The notes beneath the pieces were generated by a model, which searched no databases, was not told where the DNA came from, and worked only from the letters and a program-made list of their open reading frames with translations. A stretch of 64,000 nucleotides of DNA from assembly GCF_002865585.1 (NCBI RefSeq), contig NZ_CP025581.1, positions 2,666,001 through 2,730,000 on the forward strand, in the 5' to 3' direction. Positions 17,534 through 29,206 of this stretch are shown in pieces. The stretch is from Nocardioides houyundeii. GTDB lineage: Bacteria; Actinomycetota; Actinomycetes; Propionibacteriales; Nocardioidaceae. The translations under genes and the position numbers were made by a program. How positions within the stretch are numbered: the stretch's first letter is position 1; each line of letters begins with the position of its first letter.

Positions 17534-18843
17534 TGTTCTCCTGGGTCGGTGACTTGGACTGCTGCATGGATGAAGTAGTGATCGCTGGCGCGGGCCAGGG
17601 ACGCCCCGTCCTGCACGTAGCCGGAGAAGCTGACCCCGCCGCCGCCGCCGCCCATGATCCAGTCGACGCGCAACGGCCGCGGCGGGAGCGAGCAGCCCAC
17701 TCCCCCGCCGTTGGCAGCCAGGAACCCCGTGGCGCCGCAGACCGAGTAGAAGAACTCCTCGTGCTCGTTGACGTCGCCCATGATGAGCACCGGCTTGCCG
17801 TTGCGTGCCTGGAGCTCCTTGATCAGCGAGATCTGGCGAGCGGTGGCCGCGTCCCGCTGGCCCTCCAGGTCCCGGGCGGAGTTGTGGGTGGTGATGACCC
17901 AGAACTGCGCCTGGGTCTCCCGGTCGCGCAGCAGGACGAAGGGCAGCGGGATCGTCTGGCTGTCGAAGACATAGCTGACCGAACCGGTGTCGAGCAGCTC
18001 GAACCGCGAGTCGCGCCACGCGATCTGCAGGCGCTGGCCGTTGCTGCCCAGCTGGTGCTGCGGCCACACGGTGTAGCCGGGAAGCCGGTTCAGGAGCACC
18101 GGGAGCTGGTCGTCCTGCACCTCCTGCAGGCCCACCACGTCGACGCCGCGGGAGGTGACCAGCCCGGCGGAGATGCCGGCCCGCTCGGGTCCGGGACCGT
18201 AGCCACCGGCACCGCGGGTGTGCTGGCTGCCCAGGATGTTGAGGCTGCCGACCCGGAAGGTGGAGGTCTTGGCCATCTGTGCGCGCCGGGCCATCGCCTT
18301 GCGGCGCTGCTGCTGCTTCTTCTTGCGAGCAGCGGCCTGACGGGCGGCGATGCGCTCGACCTGCCGCTTCTTGGCCCGGGTCGCGGCGACCTTGGTGCGC
18401 TGGTGCAGGTCGGCGGCGAACGCCCAGGTGCTGGCTGTGCCGGGGCGGTCGCGCAGCAGGGCCCGGGACACCTGGCCGGCGCGGTCCTCCTGGCCCTCCC
18501 CTGCGGCTCCGGTCCCCTGCTCGGCCTGTCCCTCGGTCCGCCCTGCGCCCCGCTCCTGCCCAGCGGCCTGGTCGGTGGCCTGCTCGGTGGGCCCCGCAGC
18601 GGCGGGCCCACCCGTGGGGGATCCGGATCCCTGCGGACCGAGGGGGGCAGAGGCCCCGTCGGGCACCGTGTCCTGGCCGCCCCAGAGAGCTCGCCCGGGG
18701 ACGACCATCAGCCCGAGCACCAGCACGAGCCCGAGGACGGTCGCCAGGACCCGCCACGACGGCAGGGAGACCTGTCTGGGTCCACCGGGCGCTGGGCGCT
18801 GGGCCGGGCGCGGGTCTCGGTGGTTGGCTCGATGGTTGGACAT
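17530..18843 (-). CDS. Membrane-anchored endonuclease/exonuclease/phosphatase-family protein
   Basis: 437 residues from ATG 18843 (MSNHRANHRDPRPAQ). One membrane helix near residues 30-48 is followed by a low-complexity Gly/Ala/Glu/Gln linker and a Lys/Arg-rich segment (AARKKKQQQRRKAMARRAQ) before the EEP domain from about 200 to the end. Catalytic motifs are present: SLNILGSQHT, LQEVQ with the metal-binding Glu, MGDVNEHEE, and ASDHYFI with the terminal Asp-His pair. The domain resembles extracellular DNase/phosphatase members. It is the first gene of the minus-strand set that includes the lipoprotein, and is divergent from the MgtE-N gene across 188 bases. Substrate unknown; topology places the catalytic domain outside. 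Confidence 0.85.
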   Translation of the reverse strand: MSNHRANHRDPRPAQRPAPGGPRQVSLPSWRVLATVLGLVLVLGLMVVPGRALWGGQDTVPDGASAPLGPQGSGSPTGGPAAAGPTEQATDQAAGQERGAGRTEGQAEQGTGAAGEGQEDRAGQVSRALLRDRPGTASTWAFAADLHQRTKVAATRAKKRQVERIAARQAAARKKKQQQRRKAMARRAQMAKTSTFRVGSLNILGSQHTRGAGGYGPGPERAGISAGLVTSRGVDVVGLQEVQDDQLPVLLNRLPGYTVWPQHQLGSNGQRLQIAWRDSRFELLDTGSVSYVFDSQTIPLPFVLLRDRETQAQFWVITTHNSARDLEGQRDAATARQISLIKELQARNGKPVLIMGDVNEHEEFFYSVCGATGFLAANGGGVGCSLPPRPLRVDWIMGGGGGGVSFSGYVQDGASLARASDHYFIHAAVQVTDPGEQ

Positions 18844-19031
18844 CGAGACACCCTTCTGCCGTGGGACTAGAACCGCTCTGCACACACCGACCCTGCGCCG
18901 GGTGGCCTGGACGGTCCAACAGGGTAACGCATCTCGAGGGGGCCGGTCTGCGTTGCCGAACGCCCCCCGACAGGCCCGGGCCTCACGTCGGTGCCACGCC
19001 AGCGCCGCATCGCACAGGTAACCTTGCGCGC

Positions 19032-20276
19032 GTGAGCAACACCCCCTCGCGCGTCTACGTGGCCCGCCTCGTCGGCCTGCCGATCTTCGACCCCCAGGGG
19101 GATCAGGTCGGCAAGGTGCGCGACCTCGTGGTCACGGTGCGGGGCGAGGCCAGCCAGCCGCGGGTGCTCGGGCTGGTCGCCGAGGTGTTCGGCCGACGGC
19201 GGATCTTCGTGCCCATGACCAGGGTGACCCACATCGACAGCGGGCAGGTCTACACCACGGGGCTGCTCAACATGCGACGGTTCGAGCAGCGCCCCACCGA
19301 GACCCTGGTGATGGCGCAGATGCTCGACCGGTCGGTCCGCATCGTGCCCACCGATGTCCGGGGCACCGTGTACGACGTGGCGATGGAGCAGGCGCGCACC
19401 CGTGACTGGGTGCTCAGCCGGGTCGCGGTCCAGGAGCCGGCGAAGGGGTTCCGCCGACGTGGCCAGACCTACATCGTGGACTGGCGCGACCTCGAGGGCC
19501 TCACCCGGCACGAGCCCTCCCAGGGCGCCACGCACCTGATCGCGGCGATCAGCGACATGCGCCCGGCGGACGCGGCCCACATGATCCACGACCTCCCGGC
19601 CGAGCGGCGTACCGCCGTGGTGGCTGCGATGGACGACGAGCGGCTGGCCGACGTCCTCGAGGAGCTGCCCGAGGAGGACCAGGTCCAGATCATGGAGCGC
19701 CTGGACTCCGAGCGTGCCGCGGACGTGCTGGAGGAGATGTCGGCCGACGACGCCGCGGACCTGATCGCCGACCTCGCGCCCGAGACCGCGGCCACGCTGC
19801 TCGCCCTGATGGAGCCCGGGGAGGCTGAGGACGTCCGGCGCCTGATGTCCTACGCGGAGCGGACCGCCGGCGCCATGATGACTCCGGAGCCGGTGATCCT
19901 GGGACCCGACGCCACCATCGCCGACGCCCTCGCGCACGTGCGCAACCCCGACCTCACACCGGCTCTGGCCGCCCTGGTCTACATCTGCCGCCAGCCGTTG
20001 GAGACCCCCACCGGTCGGCTCCTGGGCGCGGCCCACATCCAGCGCCTGCTGCGCGAGCCCCCGTCCACCCTGGTCGCCGCGGCCCTGGACAGCTCCCTGG
20101 ACCCGTTGCACCCCGAGGCGCGCATCGACGAGGTCGCCGCCCACCTCGCGACGTACAACCTGGTCGCCGCGCCCGTGGTGGACGAGGAGGGCCGCCTGCT
20201 GGGCGCGGTCACCGTGGACGACCTCCTCGACCACATGCTGCCGGAGAACTGGCGGGACCAGGCGGTGCGCCGATGA
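19032..20276 (+). CDS. MgtE N-terminal and CBS domain protein without transport domain
   Basis: 414 residues from GTG 19032. An N-terminal PRC-barrel-like part (VYVARLVGLPIFDPQGDQVG) is followed by the MgtE N superhelix (about 190-280: MIHDLPAERRTAVVAAMDDE, VLEELPEEDQVQIMERL repeats) and a CBS pair (GAMMTPEPVIL, then NLVAAPVVDEEGRLLGAVTV). The MgtE channel helices are missing, so it cannot transport Mg2+ alone; known actinobacterial relatives share this architecture and their function is not settled. It probably senses Mg2+ or nucleotide for a partner. The DUF1003 membrane protein overlaps its stop by 4 bases and is the obvious candidate partner. Confidence 0.88.
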   Translation: MSNTPSRVYVARLVGLPIFDPQGDQVGKVRDLVVTVRGEASQPRVLGLVAEVFGRRRIFVPMTRVTHIDSGQVYTTGLLNMRRFEQRPTETLVMAQMLDRSVRIVPTDVRGTVYDVAMEQARTRDWVLSRVAVQEPAKGFRRRGQTYIVDWRDLEGLTRHEPSQGATHLIAAISDMRPADAAHMIHDLPAERRTAVVAAMDDERLADVLEELPEEDQVQIMERLDSERAADVLEEMSADDAADLIADLAPETAATLLALMEPGEAEDVRRLMSYAERTAGAMMTPEPVILGPDATIADALAHVRNPDLTPALAALVYICRQPLETPTGRLLGAAHIQRLLREPPSTLVAAALDSSLDPLHPEARIDEVAAHLATYNLVAAPVVDEEGRLLGAVTVDDLLDHMLPENWRDQAVRR

Positions 20277-20806
20277 GCGAGTCCCGGCCCACCCGCAGCC
20301 GGCTGGACACGCCGCGCGACACCCGCCGCAGCCTGCGACCCCGGCGCTCCTACGACGCCGACGCGTTCGGGGTGTTCGCCGAGCAGTTCGCCCGATTCAT
20401 GGGGACGGCGCGCTTCCTGGCCTACATGACGATCTTCGTGGCCGTGTGGATGGCCTGGAACATCCTGGCCCCGACCCAGTGGCGGTTCGACGAGTTCCCC
20501 TTCATCTTCCTCACCCTGATGCTCAGCCTCCAGGCGTCGTACGCCGCCCCGCTGATCCTGCTGGCCCAGAACCGGCAGGAGGTCCGCGACAAGGTGGTGG
20601 CCGAGCAGGACCGTCAGGTCAACGCCCGCGCCCACGCGGACATGGAGTTCCTGGCGCGTGAGGTCGCCTCGCTGCGGATGTCGGTGGGCGAGGTGGTCAC
20701 CCGCGACTTCCTCCGCTCGGAGTTCCGGGGCCTGCTCAACGACCTCGACGAGCGCTCCCGGCCGCTCGATCCCGACGAGGACGGGGCCGAGGTCACCGAC
20801 CGCTGA
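20273..20806 (+). CDS. DUF1003 membrane protein
   Basis: 177 residues; ATGA overlap with the MgtE-N gene. Two membrane helices (about 44-63 and 74-95: AYMTIFVAVWMAWNIL, FIFLTLMLSLQASYAAPLIL) are followed by the DUF1003 signature LAQNRQEVRDK and a helical, charged C-terminal region. The family has no settled function; it is repeatedly paired with MgtE-N/CBS proteins in actinobacteria. The order and overlap here argue for a two-component Mg2+-related membrane complex, which is inference. Confidence 0.9.
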   Translation: MSESRPTRSRLDTPRDTRRSLRPRRSYDADAFGVFAEQFARFMGTARFLAYMTIFVAVWMAWNILAPTQWRFDEFPFIFLTLMLSLQASYAAPLILLAQNRQEVRDKVVAEQDRQVNARAHADMEFLAREVASLRMSVGEVVTRDFLRSEFRGLLNDLDERSRPLDPDEDGAEVTDR

Positions 20807-20851
20807 CTCCGCCGGAGGCCGCGCTGGGAGGGGCAACTACGCTTGGGCCCC

Positions 20852-22014
20852 ATGAGCACCCCCACCGTCGAGCAGGTCACCGCTGCACTCGCGACCGTCC
20901 ACGACCCGGAGATCAAGCGGCCCATCACCGACCTCGGCATGGTCGAGAGCGTCGGGATCTCCCCTGACGGCCGCGTGGCCGTCACCGTCCTGCTGACCGT
21001 GGCCGGGTGCCCCCTCAAGGACACCATCACCCGGGACGTCACCGGCGCCGTCTCGGCCGTGGCCGGCGTCACCGACGTCATCCTCACCCTGGGCGTCATG
21101 TCGCCGGAGCAGCGCAGCCAGCTCGGCGAGAACCTGCGCGGCGGCCAGGCCCAGCGCGAGATCCCGTTCGCCCAGCCCGGCTCGCTGACCAAGGTCTACG
21201 CCATCGCCAGCGGCAAGGGCGGGGTCGGCAAGTCGTCGGTCACGGTGAACCTCGCCCTGGCGCTCGCCGACGAGGGGCTCAAGGTCGGCATCGTCGACGC
21301 CGACATCTACGGGCACTCCGTCCCGGCGATGCTGGGCGTGGCGGACCACCGCCCGACCCAGGTCGACGACCTGATCATGCCCGTCCCGACGCCCTCGGGC
21401 GTCTCGGTCATCTCCATCGGCATGCTCAAGCCGCGCCGCGACCAGGTGGTCGCCTGGCGCGGCCCGATGCTGGACCGGGCGCTGGTGCAGATGCTGGCCG
21501 ACGTCTACTGGGGCGACCTGGACGTGCTGCTCCTGGACCTCCCGCCGGGCACCGGCGACGTGGCCATCTCGCTGGGGCAGCACCTGCCCAACGCCGAGGT
21601 CGTCGTGGTCACCACGCCGCAGGAGGCCGCCGCCGAGGTCGCCGAGCGCGCCGGCACCATGGCCTCGATGATGCACCAGCGGGTGGTGGGGGTCGTGGAG
21701 AACATGTCCTACCTGCCCTGCCCGCACTGCACCCCGAGGGCAAGGAGCACAAGCTGGAGATCTTCGGCGCCGGCGGTGGCGAGCGAGTCGCCAAGACGCT
21801 GTCGGAGCGCTTCGGCTACGACGTGCCGGTGCTGGGCTCGGTGCCGTTGGAGCTCTCGCTGCGCGCGGGCGGCGACGCCGGGCGGCCGATCGTGGAGTCC
21901 GATCCCACCGCGCCGGCGGCGATCGTGCTGCGCGACATCGCCAAGGCGCTGCACGGACGTGGCCGCGGACTGGCCGGCATGCAGCTGGGGCTCACCCCGT
22001 CCAGTAAGTTCTGA
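20852..22014 (+). pseudogene. mrp: Mrp/NBP35-type Fe-S cluster carrier ATPase, frame broken by one missing base
   Basis: ATG 20852 opens a MIP18-like domain (VEQVTAALATVHDPEIKRPI), then the P-loop ATPase with SGKGGVGKSSV, VDADIYGHS and DLPPGTGD. The frame runs to ENMSYLPCPHC, whose C-x-x-C carries the bridging Fe-S cluster, then shifts at the CCCC run 21732-21735. One added C gives TPEGKEHKLEIFG and a full 387-residue protein with the usual end (LAGMQLGLTPSSKF) at 22014. Mrp transfers Fe-S clusters to apo-enzymes. Every downstream motif is intact in the shifted frame, which speaks against old decay. tatB starts three bases after the stop. Confidence 0.88.
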
Positions 22015-22017
22015 CCC

Positions 22018-22335
22018 ATGCTGGGAGTCGGTCTGCCGGAGATGGCGGTGATCGCGTTCGTCGCGGTGCTCGTCTTCGGTCCCGACCGGCTCCCCGAGCT
22101 CGCCAAGCAGGCAGCACAGATGGTCCGCAAGGTCCGCACCTTGGCGAACTCGGCCCGGGACGAGCTGCGCACCGAGCTCGGCCCGGAGTATGCCGACCTC
22201 GAGCTGCGGGACCTGGACCCGCGCAACGTGGTCCGCAAGCACATCATGGAGGCCATGGAGGACGAGCCGTCACGTCCCGTCCCGGTGCGACTGGCTGCCG
22301 GGGCGCTGCCGCCGTACGACGTCGAGGCCACCTGA
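22018..22335 (+). CDS. tatB: Sec-independent protein translocase subunit TatB
   Basis: 105 residues. One N-terminal membrane helix (LPEMAVIAFVAVLVFGPDRLPELAK) with the FGPxxLP hinge, then an amphipathic helix (AQMVRKVRTLANSARDELRT) and an acidic tail. This is the TatA/B layout, and the longer helix and ELGPEYADLELRDLDP favour TatB. It forms the receptor with TatC for folded proteins bearing twin-arginine signals. tatA and tatC are not in the window. It lies directly after mrp. Confidence 0.88.
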   Translation: MLGVGLPEMAVIAFVAVLVFGPDRLPELAKQAAQMVRKVRTLANSARDELRTELGPEYADLELRDLDPRNVVRKHIMEAMEDEPSRPVPVRLAAGALPPYDVEAT

Positions 22336-22377
22336 GCCTGGGCACGGCTGACGCCGCCCGCTCGATCGGCTGCGGAG

Positions 22378-22400
22378 GCCGGCTGCTGGGCCCAGCCGGC
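22378..22400. terminator. Hairpin between tatB and the convergent unknown gene
   Basis: GCCGGCTG (22378-22385) pairs with CAGCCGGC (22393-22400) across a 7-base loop. It ends three bases before the stop of the minus-strand gene and lies 43 bases after tatB, so it could stop both. Confidence 0.5.
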
Positions 22401-22402
22401 GT

Positions 22403-22933
22403 TCACTGCTCGCTGCGCACCGCGCTGAGCTGCTCCAGGGAGAGCAGCCGCACCGCTCCCCCGGCGCCGAGCTCGAGGAAGTCGCTGCCCACCCGACGCA
22501 GCGCGCCCTCGTGCCTGGACCCCTCGCTGGTCCACAGCACGCAGGGCACCGCCTCGTCAGCCAGCTTCCTGAGCGCCGAGGCGACGGTCAGCCGCTGCAC
22601 GGCGGTCCAGGCGACCTCCGGCACCGAGCGCGCCGAGGCGCCGTGGACGGCCACGACCTGCCGGGTCCACACCGTCCAGCGGGCGTTGTCGCGAACCACC
22701 TGACACCACCCCGGCCCCACCCGCTCGAGGGTGCCGCGGATCCGACCGACCCCGCGCACCTCGACCTCGAGACCTCGCTCGAGCGAGGCCATCAGCCGAC
22801 TGTCCAGCGTCACCGACTGGTACTCGGCGCGAGCTCGGTCCGCCACCTCCGCCGACCGCTCGAGGTGGTGCAGCGACTCCGCCTGCGCCTCCAGGTCCTC
22901 AAAGAGCTCGAAGAGCTCCTCCTCGCCAGCCAT
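22403..22933 (-). CDS. Conserved actinobacterial protein of unknown function
   Basis: 176 residues from ATG 22933. The N-terminal 60 residues are acidic and helical (EEELFELFEDLEAQAESLHH, ADRARAEYQSVTL). The rest alternates short strands (VEVRGVGRIRGTLERVG, WCQVVRDNARWTVW, RRVGSDFLELG, AVRLLSLEQLSAV), suggesting two small beta barrels, perhaps Sm- or PRC-like; that is a guess from pattern only. No catalytic motif, Cys pair or membrane segment. It stands divergent from the LysM gene in the block leading to secA. Cytosolic. Function not assignable. Confidence 0.72.
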   Translation of the reverse strand: MAGEEELFELFEDLEAQAESLHHLERSAEVADRARAEYQSVTLDSRLMASLERGLEVEVRGVGRIRGTLERVGPGWCQVVRDNARWTVWTRQVVAVHGASARSVPEVAWTAVQRLTVASALRKLADEAVPCVLWTSEGSRHEGALRRVGSDFLELGAGGAVRLLSLEQLSAVRSEQ

Positions 22934-23057
22934 GAGGGCAGTGTGCCGCAGCCGCCGCAGGCGTGCCGCGCGGCTTCGCACCTGTGGACATCCACCTTGA
23001 CGAAGCGCTGTAAACCTCAGTTGAATGAAGCAAACGCACGCAAACGAAGGGATCGAC

Positions 23058-23804
23058 ATGGTCGGGGGACGTGGAACGGACCGAGCACCCTGGTGGCGGT
23101 GCCTGCTGGTGTGGCTGACCACGACGAGCGCCTGCGGGGCCGGGGCCTGGCTGTGCACGCGGACGCTGATCGAGCCCGGCGACGGCGCGCCGGGCTCCAG
23201 CTTCGACTCGCTCCTGCTGGCTGCGGCGGCGCTCGCAGGCGCCGCCAGCCTGGGGTGGATCTGGCTGGTCGCGACCCTGACCATCTGCGAGGCGGCGCGC
23301 GGGCGGACCAGCGCCCGGCACGGCGGCGCGCTGCGGCGGGTCGTGCTCGCGGCCTGCGGTGGCGCACTCCTGCTCAGCAGCACCGGACCGGCGCTGGCCC
23401 ACGCGGGAGACCCGGACGCCGCACGGTCCGGCCGGCACGGGGCCCGCGGCTCGGTGGCAGGACTGCCGTTCCCCGACCGGGCCACCGACCCGAGGGACGG
23501 CCTGGAGGTCGAGCCGCGGCACACAGCGCAGAGCCGCCGCGTGAGCGCTCCGCTCGCCTCCCGGGACCCGGGTCCGCCACCGACTGACGGCCCCGGTGAG
23601 GTCCGGGTGGTGCGGCAGGGGGACACCCTGTGGGCCCTGGCGTCCGAGCGCCTGCCCGGATCCGCCACGCCCGACCAGGTCGACCGGGCCTGGCGCGCGA
23701 TCCACCGCCGCAACCGGGCGGTGGTCGGACCGGATCCCGACCTCATCGTCCCCGGTCAGTCCCTGGTCCTGCCGGCCGCGGGCGCCGAGGACGGCCGGTC
23801 ATGA
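23058..23804 (+). CDS. Membrane protein with C-terminal LysM domain
   Basis: 248 residues from ATG 23058, preceded by GAAGGGA at good spacing; an upstream ATG at 23025 has no such site. Three hydrophobic segments lie in the first 110 residues (LLVWLTTTSACGAGAWL, LLLAAAALAGAASLGWIWLV, VVLAACGGALLLSSTGPALA). A Pro/Arg/Asp-rich linker follows, then a LysM domain at about 185-240 (VVRQGDTLWALASERLPG to NRAVVGPDPDLIVPGQSLVL). LysM binds GlcNAc in peptidoglycan. It is coupled by a 4-bp overlap to the Rv3235-family gene, an arrangement seen in other actinobacteria next to secA. Likely a peptidoglycan-contacting envelope protein. Confidence 0.85.
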   Translation: MVGGRGTDRAPWWRCLLVWLTTTSACGAGAWLCTRTLIEPGDGAPGSSFDSLLLAAAALAGAASLGWIWLVATLTICEAARGRTSARHGGALRRVVLAACGGALLLSSTGPALAHAGDPDAARSGRHGARGSVAGLPFPDRATDPRDGLEVEPRHTAQSRRVSAPLASRDPGPPPTDGPGEVRVVRQGDTLWALASERLPGSATPDQVDRAWRAIHRRNRAVVGPDPDLIVPGQSLVLPAAGAEDGRS

Positions 23805-24313
23805 GCGCCCAGCAGGCCACCGTGCACCCGCTGCGGCTCGCCGTGCCGGTGGCCACCGTCCAGGGCACGCTCGCGCTGGACCTGATGCCCCTGCTCGATC
23901 CGCCGGTCACCAATGCCGAGCCAGGGCGCCCCGGGTGCGACGTGGTGCCGGTCGACGTCCGCCTGCGGGAGCGGCTCGAGCACTGGGTCGGACGCTACGT
24001 GCAGGCCAGCGTCGAGATCGTGGCGGGCGACCGCCCCGCTGCCCAGCTCGCTCGCTGGACCCGCCGCGACGTGCAGCAGGACCTGGCGCGGCGAGCCGAG
24101 CTGGTCGCCCGGGCCGGCGGCCACCGCCCGGGTCAGGGCCGGCGGCGCGAGCTCACCAGGTCCCAGGTGGTCGCGGTGCGGATCACCTTCCCGGCCCACG
24201 GGGTCGTCGAGGCGTCCGCCCACGTGCGCCACGGCGAGAGGTCACGCGCCGTGGCTGCACGCTTCGAGACGTTTCGGGACCGCTGGGTCTGCACGGCCCT
24301 GGAGTTCTGCTGA
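23801..24313 (+). CDS. Rv3235-family protein
   Basis: 170 residues; ATG 23801 overlaps the LysM gene stop. The N-terminal part is variable; the C-terminal part has the family pattern (RRELTRSQVVAVRITFPAHG, VEASAHVRHGERSRAVAARF, RWVCTALEFC). M. tuberculosis Rv3235 lies near secA1 in the same way. No enzymatic motif; alpha-beta fold likely. A link to SecA-dependent export is suggested only by position. Confidence 0.82.
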   Translation: MSAQQATVHPLRLAVPVATVQGTLALDLMPLLDPPVTNAEPGRPGCDVVPVDVRLRERLEHWVGRYVQASVEIVAGDRPAAQLARWTRRDVQQDLARRAELVARAGGHRPGQGRRRELTRSQVVAVRITFPAHGVVEASAHVRHGERSRAVAARFETFRDRWVCTALEFC

Positions 24314-24319
24314 CCGGGC

Positions 24320-27151
<2,832 letters not shown>

Positions 27152-27245
27152 GAACGCAGACTCCCTGATTGGTCATTAGCGGCACCGGCGGATGGCTGCA
27201 CGGGACCAAGCGCCATCGTAACCGGCAGACCACAACCCTTCCCGC

Positions 27246-28430
27246 TCAGACCCGCAGCTGCGCCGCCAGGTCCCCGGGGGCGACGATGCTCACGTCCCTC
27301 ATCCCGAGCCATCCCGCCAGCCTGCGCAGCTCGACGGCTAGCTCGGCCGCGGTCTCCTCGGGAGCCCCGGGCTCGGCGTGGGCGGCCTGGACCACCAGCA
27401 CCGAGGAGGACCGGTCGGCCTTGAGATCCACCCGTGCCACCAGCCGGTCCCCCAGCAGGAAGGGCAGGACGTAGTAGCCGTGCACCCGCTTGTGCGCAGG
27501 CGTGTAGATCTCGAGCCGGTAGTGGAAGTCGAACAGGGCCTCGGTGCGGCTCCGCTCCCAGACCAGGGGGTCGAACGGGCTGAGCAGAGCGCGCGCGTGC
27601 ACCTGCCGGGGCAGCCGGGCGGCATGGTGCAGGTACGCCGGCCGGGACCAGCCCGAGACCGTCACCGGCTCCAGCTCGCCGGTCTCGACCAGCGTGCCGA
27701 CCGCGACGCGGGCCTGGGCCAGCGGCATCCGGTAGTAGTCGGCGAGGCAGCGGAGGCTGGCGACCCCGTGGGAGCGGGCCGCCCGCCGCACCAGCTCCAG
27801 CTGCGCCTGGGCCGGGTCGGGCACCGGCGCCTGGAGCACGTGCGCCGGAAGCACCCGTTCTGGGAGGTCGTAGATGACCTCGAACGAGGGTGAGCGTCCG
27901 GCGATGGCCACGTCCCCGACGAGGAAGAGGTAGTCCAGCACCTTGCGTGCCTCGGACCAGTTCCACCCCCAGTGCTGGGAGGTGCGGGGGCCGCTGAACT
28001 CGCCGTCCAGCTGGCGGGCGGTCACCGGTCCCCGTTCGGCGACCGCCGCCAGGATCCGGGGCTCGAGGGTGGGGTCCGCGGTGAAGCCCCACTTGCCGCG
28101 CTGGGCGCGGTAGTGGTCCATGCGGTGGCGCATCAGCGGCCAGAGCTCGACCGGCATCAGGGCCTGCACGTGCGCCCAGTACTCCACCAGCCGGCGGGGT
28201 CTGGCGGCCGAGGCGCGCCGCAGCAGGTCCACGTCGTAGGGGCCCAGCCGTGAGTACAGCGGCAGGTAGTGCGCCCGTTGCAGCACGTTGACCGAGTCGA
28301 CCTGGAGCACCCCGGTGCGCGACACCGTGCGCTGCAGGGAGCGCATGGTCGCGACCGCGTGCGGCCGGTCGGCGAAGCCCTGCGCGGCGAGGGCCACCCG
28401 GCGCGCGGATGCCGGCGACAGGACCCTCAT
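27246..28430 (-). CDS. Winged-helix DNA glycosylase of the YcaQ/AlkX (HTH_42) family
   Basis: 394 residues with winged-helix repeats. The motif GVLQVDSVNVLQRAHYLP contains Q-x-D, which distinguishes AlkX/YcaQ (interstrand-crosslink unhooking and N-alkyl glycosylase) from AlkZ, which has Q-x-Q. LSPFDPLVWERSRTEALFDF and RRLVEYWAHVQALMP are further family marks. It removes alkylated bases or opens DNA crosslinks. ATG 28430 overlaps the TGA of the upstream response-regulator gene by one base (TGATG), so the two are coupled. Cytosolic. No metal site is expected. Confidence 0.87.
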   Translation of the reverse strand: MRVLSPASARRVALAAQGFADRPHAVATMRSLQRTVSRTGVLQVDSVNVLQRAHYLPLYSRLGPYDVDLLRRASAARPRRLVEYWAHVQALMPVELWPLMRHRMDHYRAQRGKWGFTADPTLEPRILAAVAERGPVTARQLDGEFSGPRTSQHWGWNWSEARKVLDYLFLVGDVAIAGRSPSFEVIYDLPERVLPAHVLQAPVPDPAQAQLELVRRAARSHGVASLRCLADYYRMPLAQARVAVGTLVETGELEPVTVSGWSRPAYLHHAARLPRQVHARALLSPFDPLVWERSRTEALFDFHYRLEIYTPAHKRVHGYYVLPFLLGDRLVARVDLKADRSSSVLVVQAAHAEPGAPEETAAELAVELRRLAGWLGMRDVSIVAPGDLAAQLRV

Positions 28431-29119
28431 CAGGGCAGGTCGAGCAGCTTTTCCCTGACCGCGTACATCACGGCCTCCATCCGGGAGTGCAGCTGGAGCT
28501 TCTCCAGCATGTTGCGCACGTGGTTCTTCACGGTGTTCTCGGAGATGAAGAGCTGCTTGGCGATCTCACGGTTGTTCATCCCCGTCGCCACCAGGCGCAG
28601 CACCTCCAGCTCACGCTCGGTCAGCCGGAGTCCGGGCACCTGGCTGCGCTCGGGCTTGGACATCTGCTTGAACTCGTCGATCAGCTTCACCGCCATCGAC
28701 GGGGAGATCAGGGACTGCCCGTCGGCGACCACCCGGATGCCCTGGGCGACCTCCTCGATCGAGGAGTCCTTGAGCAGGTATCCGGCCGCTCCGCCCTTGA
28801 CCGCCTCGTAGAGGTCGGCCTCCTCGTCAGAGACGGTCAGCATGATGACCTTGGCCGACGGGTTGGCCTCCTTGATGGCGCGGCAGGCCTCGATCCCGCT
28901 GCGCCGCGGCATCCGCACGTCGAGCAGGACCACGTCGGGCGCCATGGAGGTGGCCAGGTCGGTGGCGGCGATGCCGTCGCCCGCCTCGGCGACGACCTCG
29001 ATGTCCGGCTCCTGGCTCAGCAGCATGGTGAGCCCGCGGCGGAACAGCTCCTGGTCGTCGGCGAGGATGACCCTGATGGGCTCATCCGCGAGTGTCGGCT
29101 CTGTCACACGGCGCATCAT
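28430..29119 (-). CDS. NarL/LuxR-family response regulator
   Basis: 229 residues. Receiver domain at about 16-130 with the acidic pair ADDQ, phosphoacceptor Asp67 in VVLLDVRMP, Thr in MLTVSD and Lys in LLKDSS. LuxR HTH at about 165-225: LTERELEVLRLVATGMNNRE, then LFISENTVKNHVRNMLEKL. A cognate kinase is not adjacent; the neighbours are hpf and the AlkX gene. ATG 29119 and ATG 29116 are both usable. In other actinobacteria a related regulator also sits beside hpf, so it may be an orphan tuned to stasis or stress, which is inference. Confidence 0.92.
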   Translation of the reverse strand: MMRRVTEPTLADEPIRVILADDQELFRRGLTMLLSQEPDIEVVAEAGDGIAATDLATSMAPDVVLLDVRMPRRSGIEACRAIKEANPSAKVIMLTVSDEEADLYEAVKGGAAGYLLKDSSIEEVAQGIRVVADGQSLISPSMAVKLIDEFKQMSKPERSQVPGLRLTERELEVLRLVATGMNNREIAKQLFISENTVKNHVRNMLEKLQLHSRMEAVMYAVREKLLDLP

Positions 29120-29206
29120 GTCACGTCGGCACAGCAGTGCGCCGACGCCCCGCAGGACGTCGGCGCACCAGGATGCGGCGGGCGGCCCAGCCGCCCCGTG
29201 GAGTCG

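Noticed and set aside
23025..23057. Earlier start of the LysM gene at ATG 23025
   Set aside because: No ribosome-binding site before it, whereas GAAGGGA is well placed for ATG 23058.
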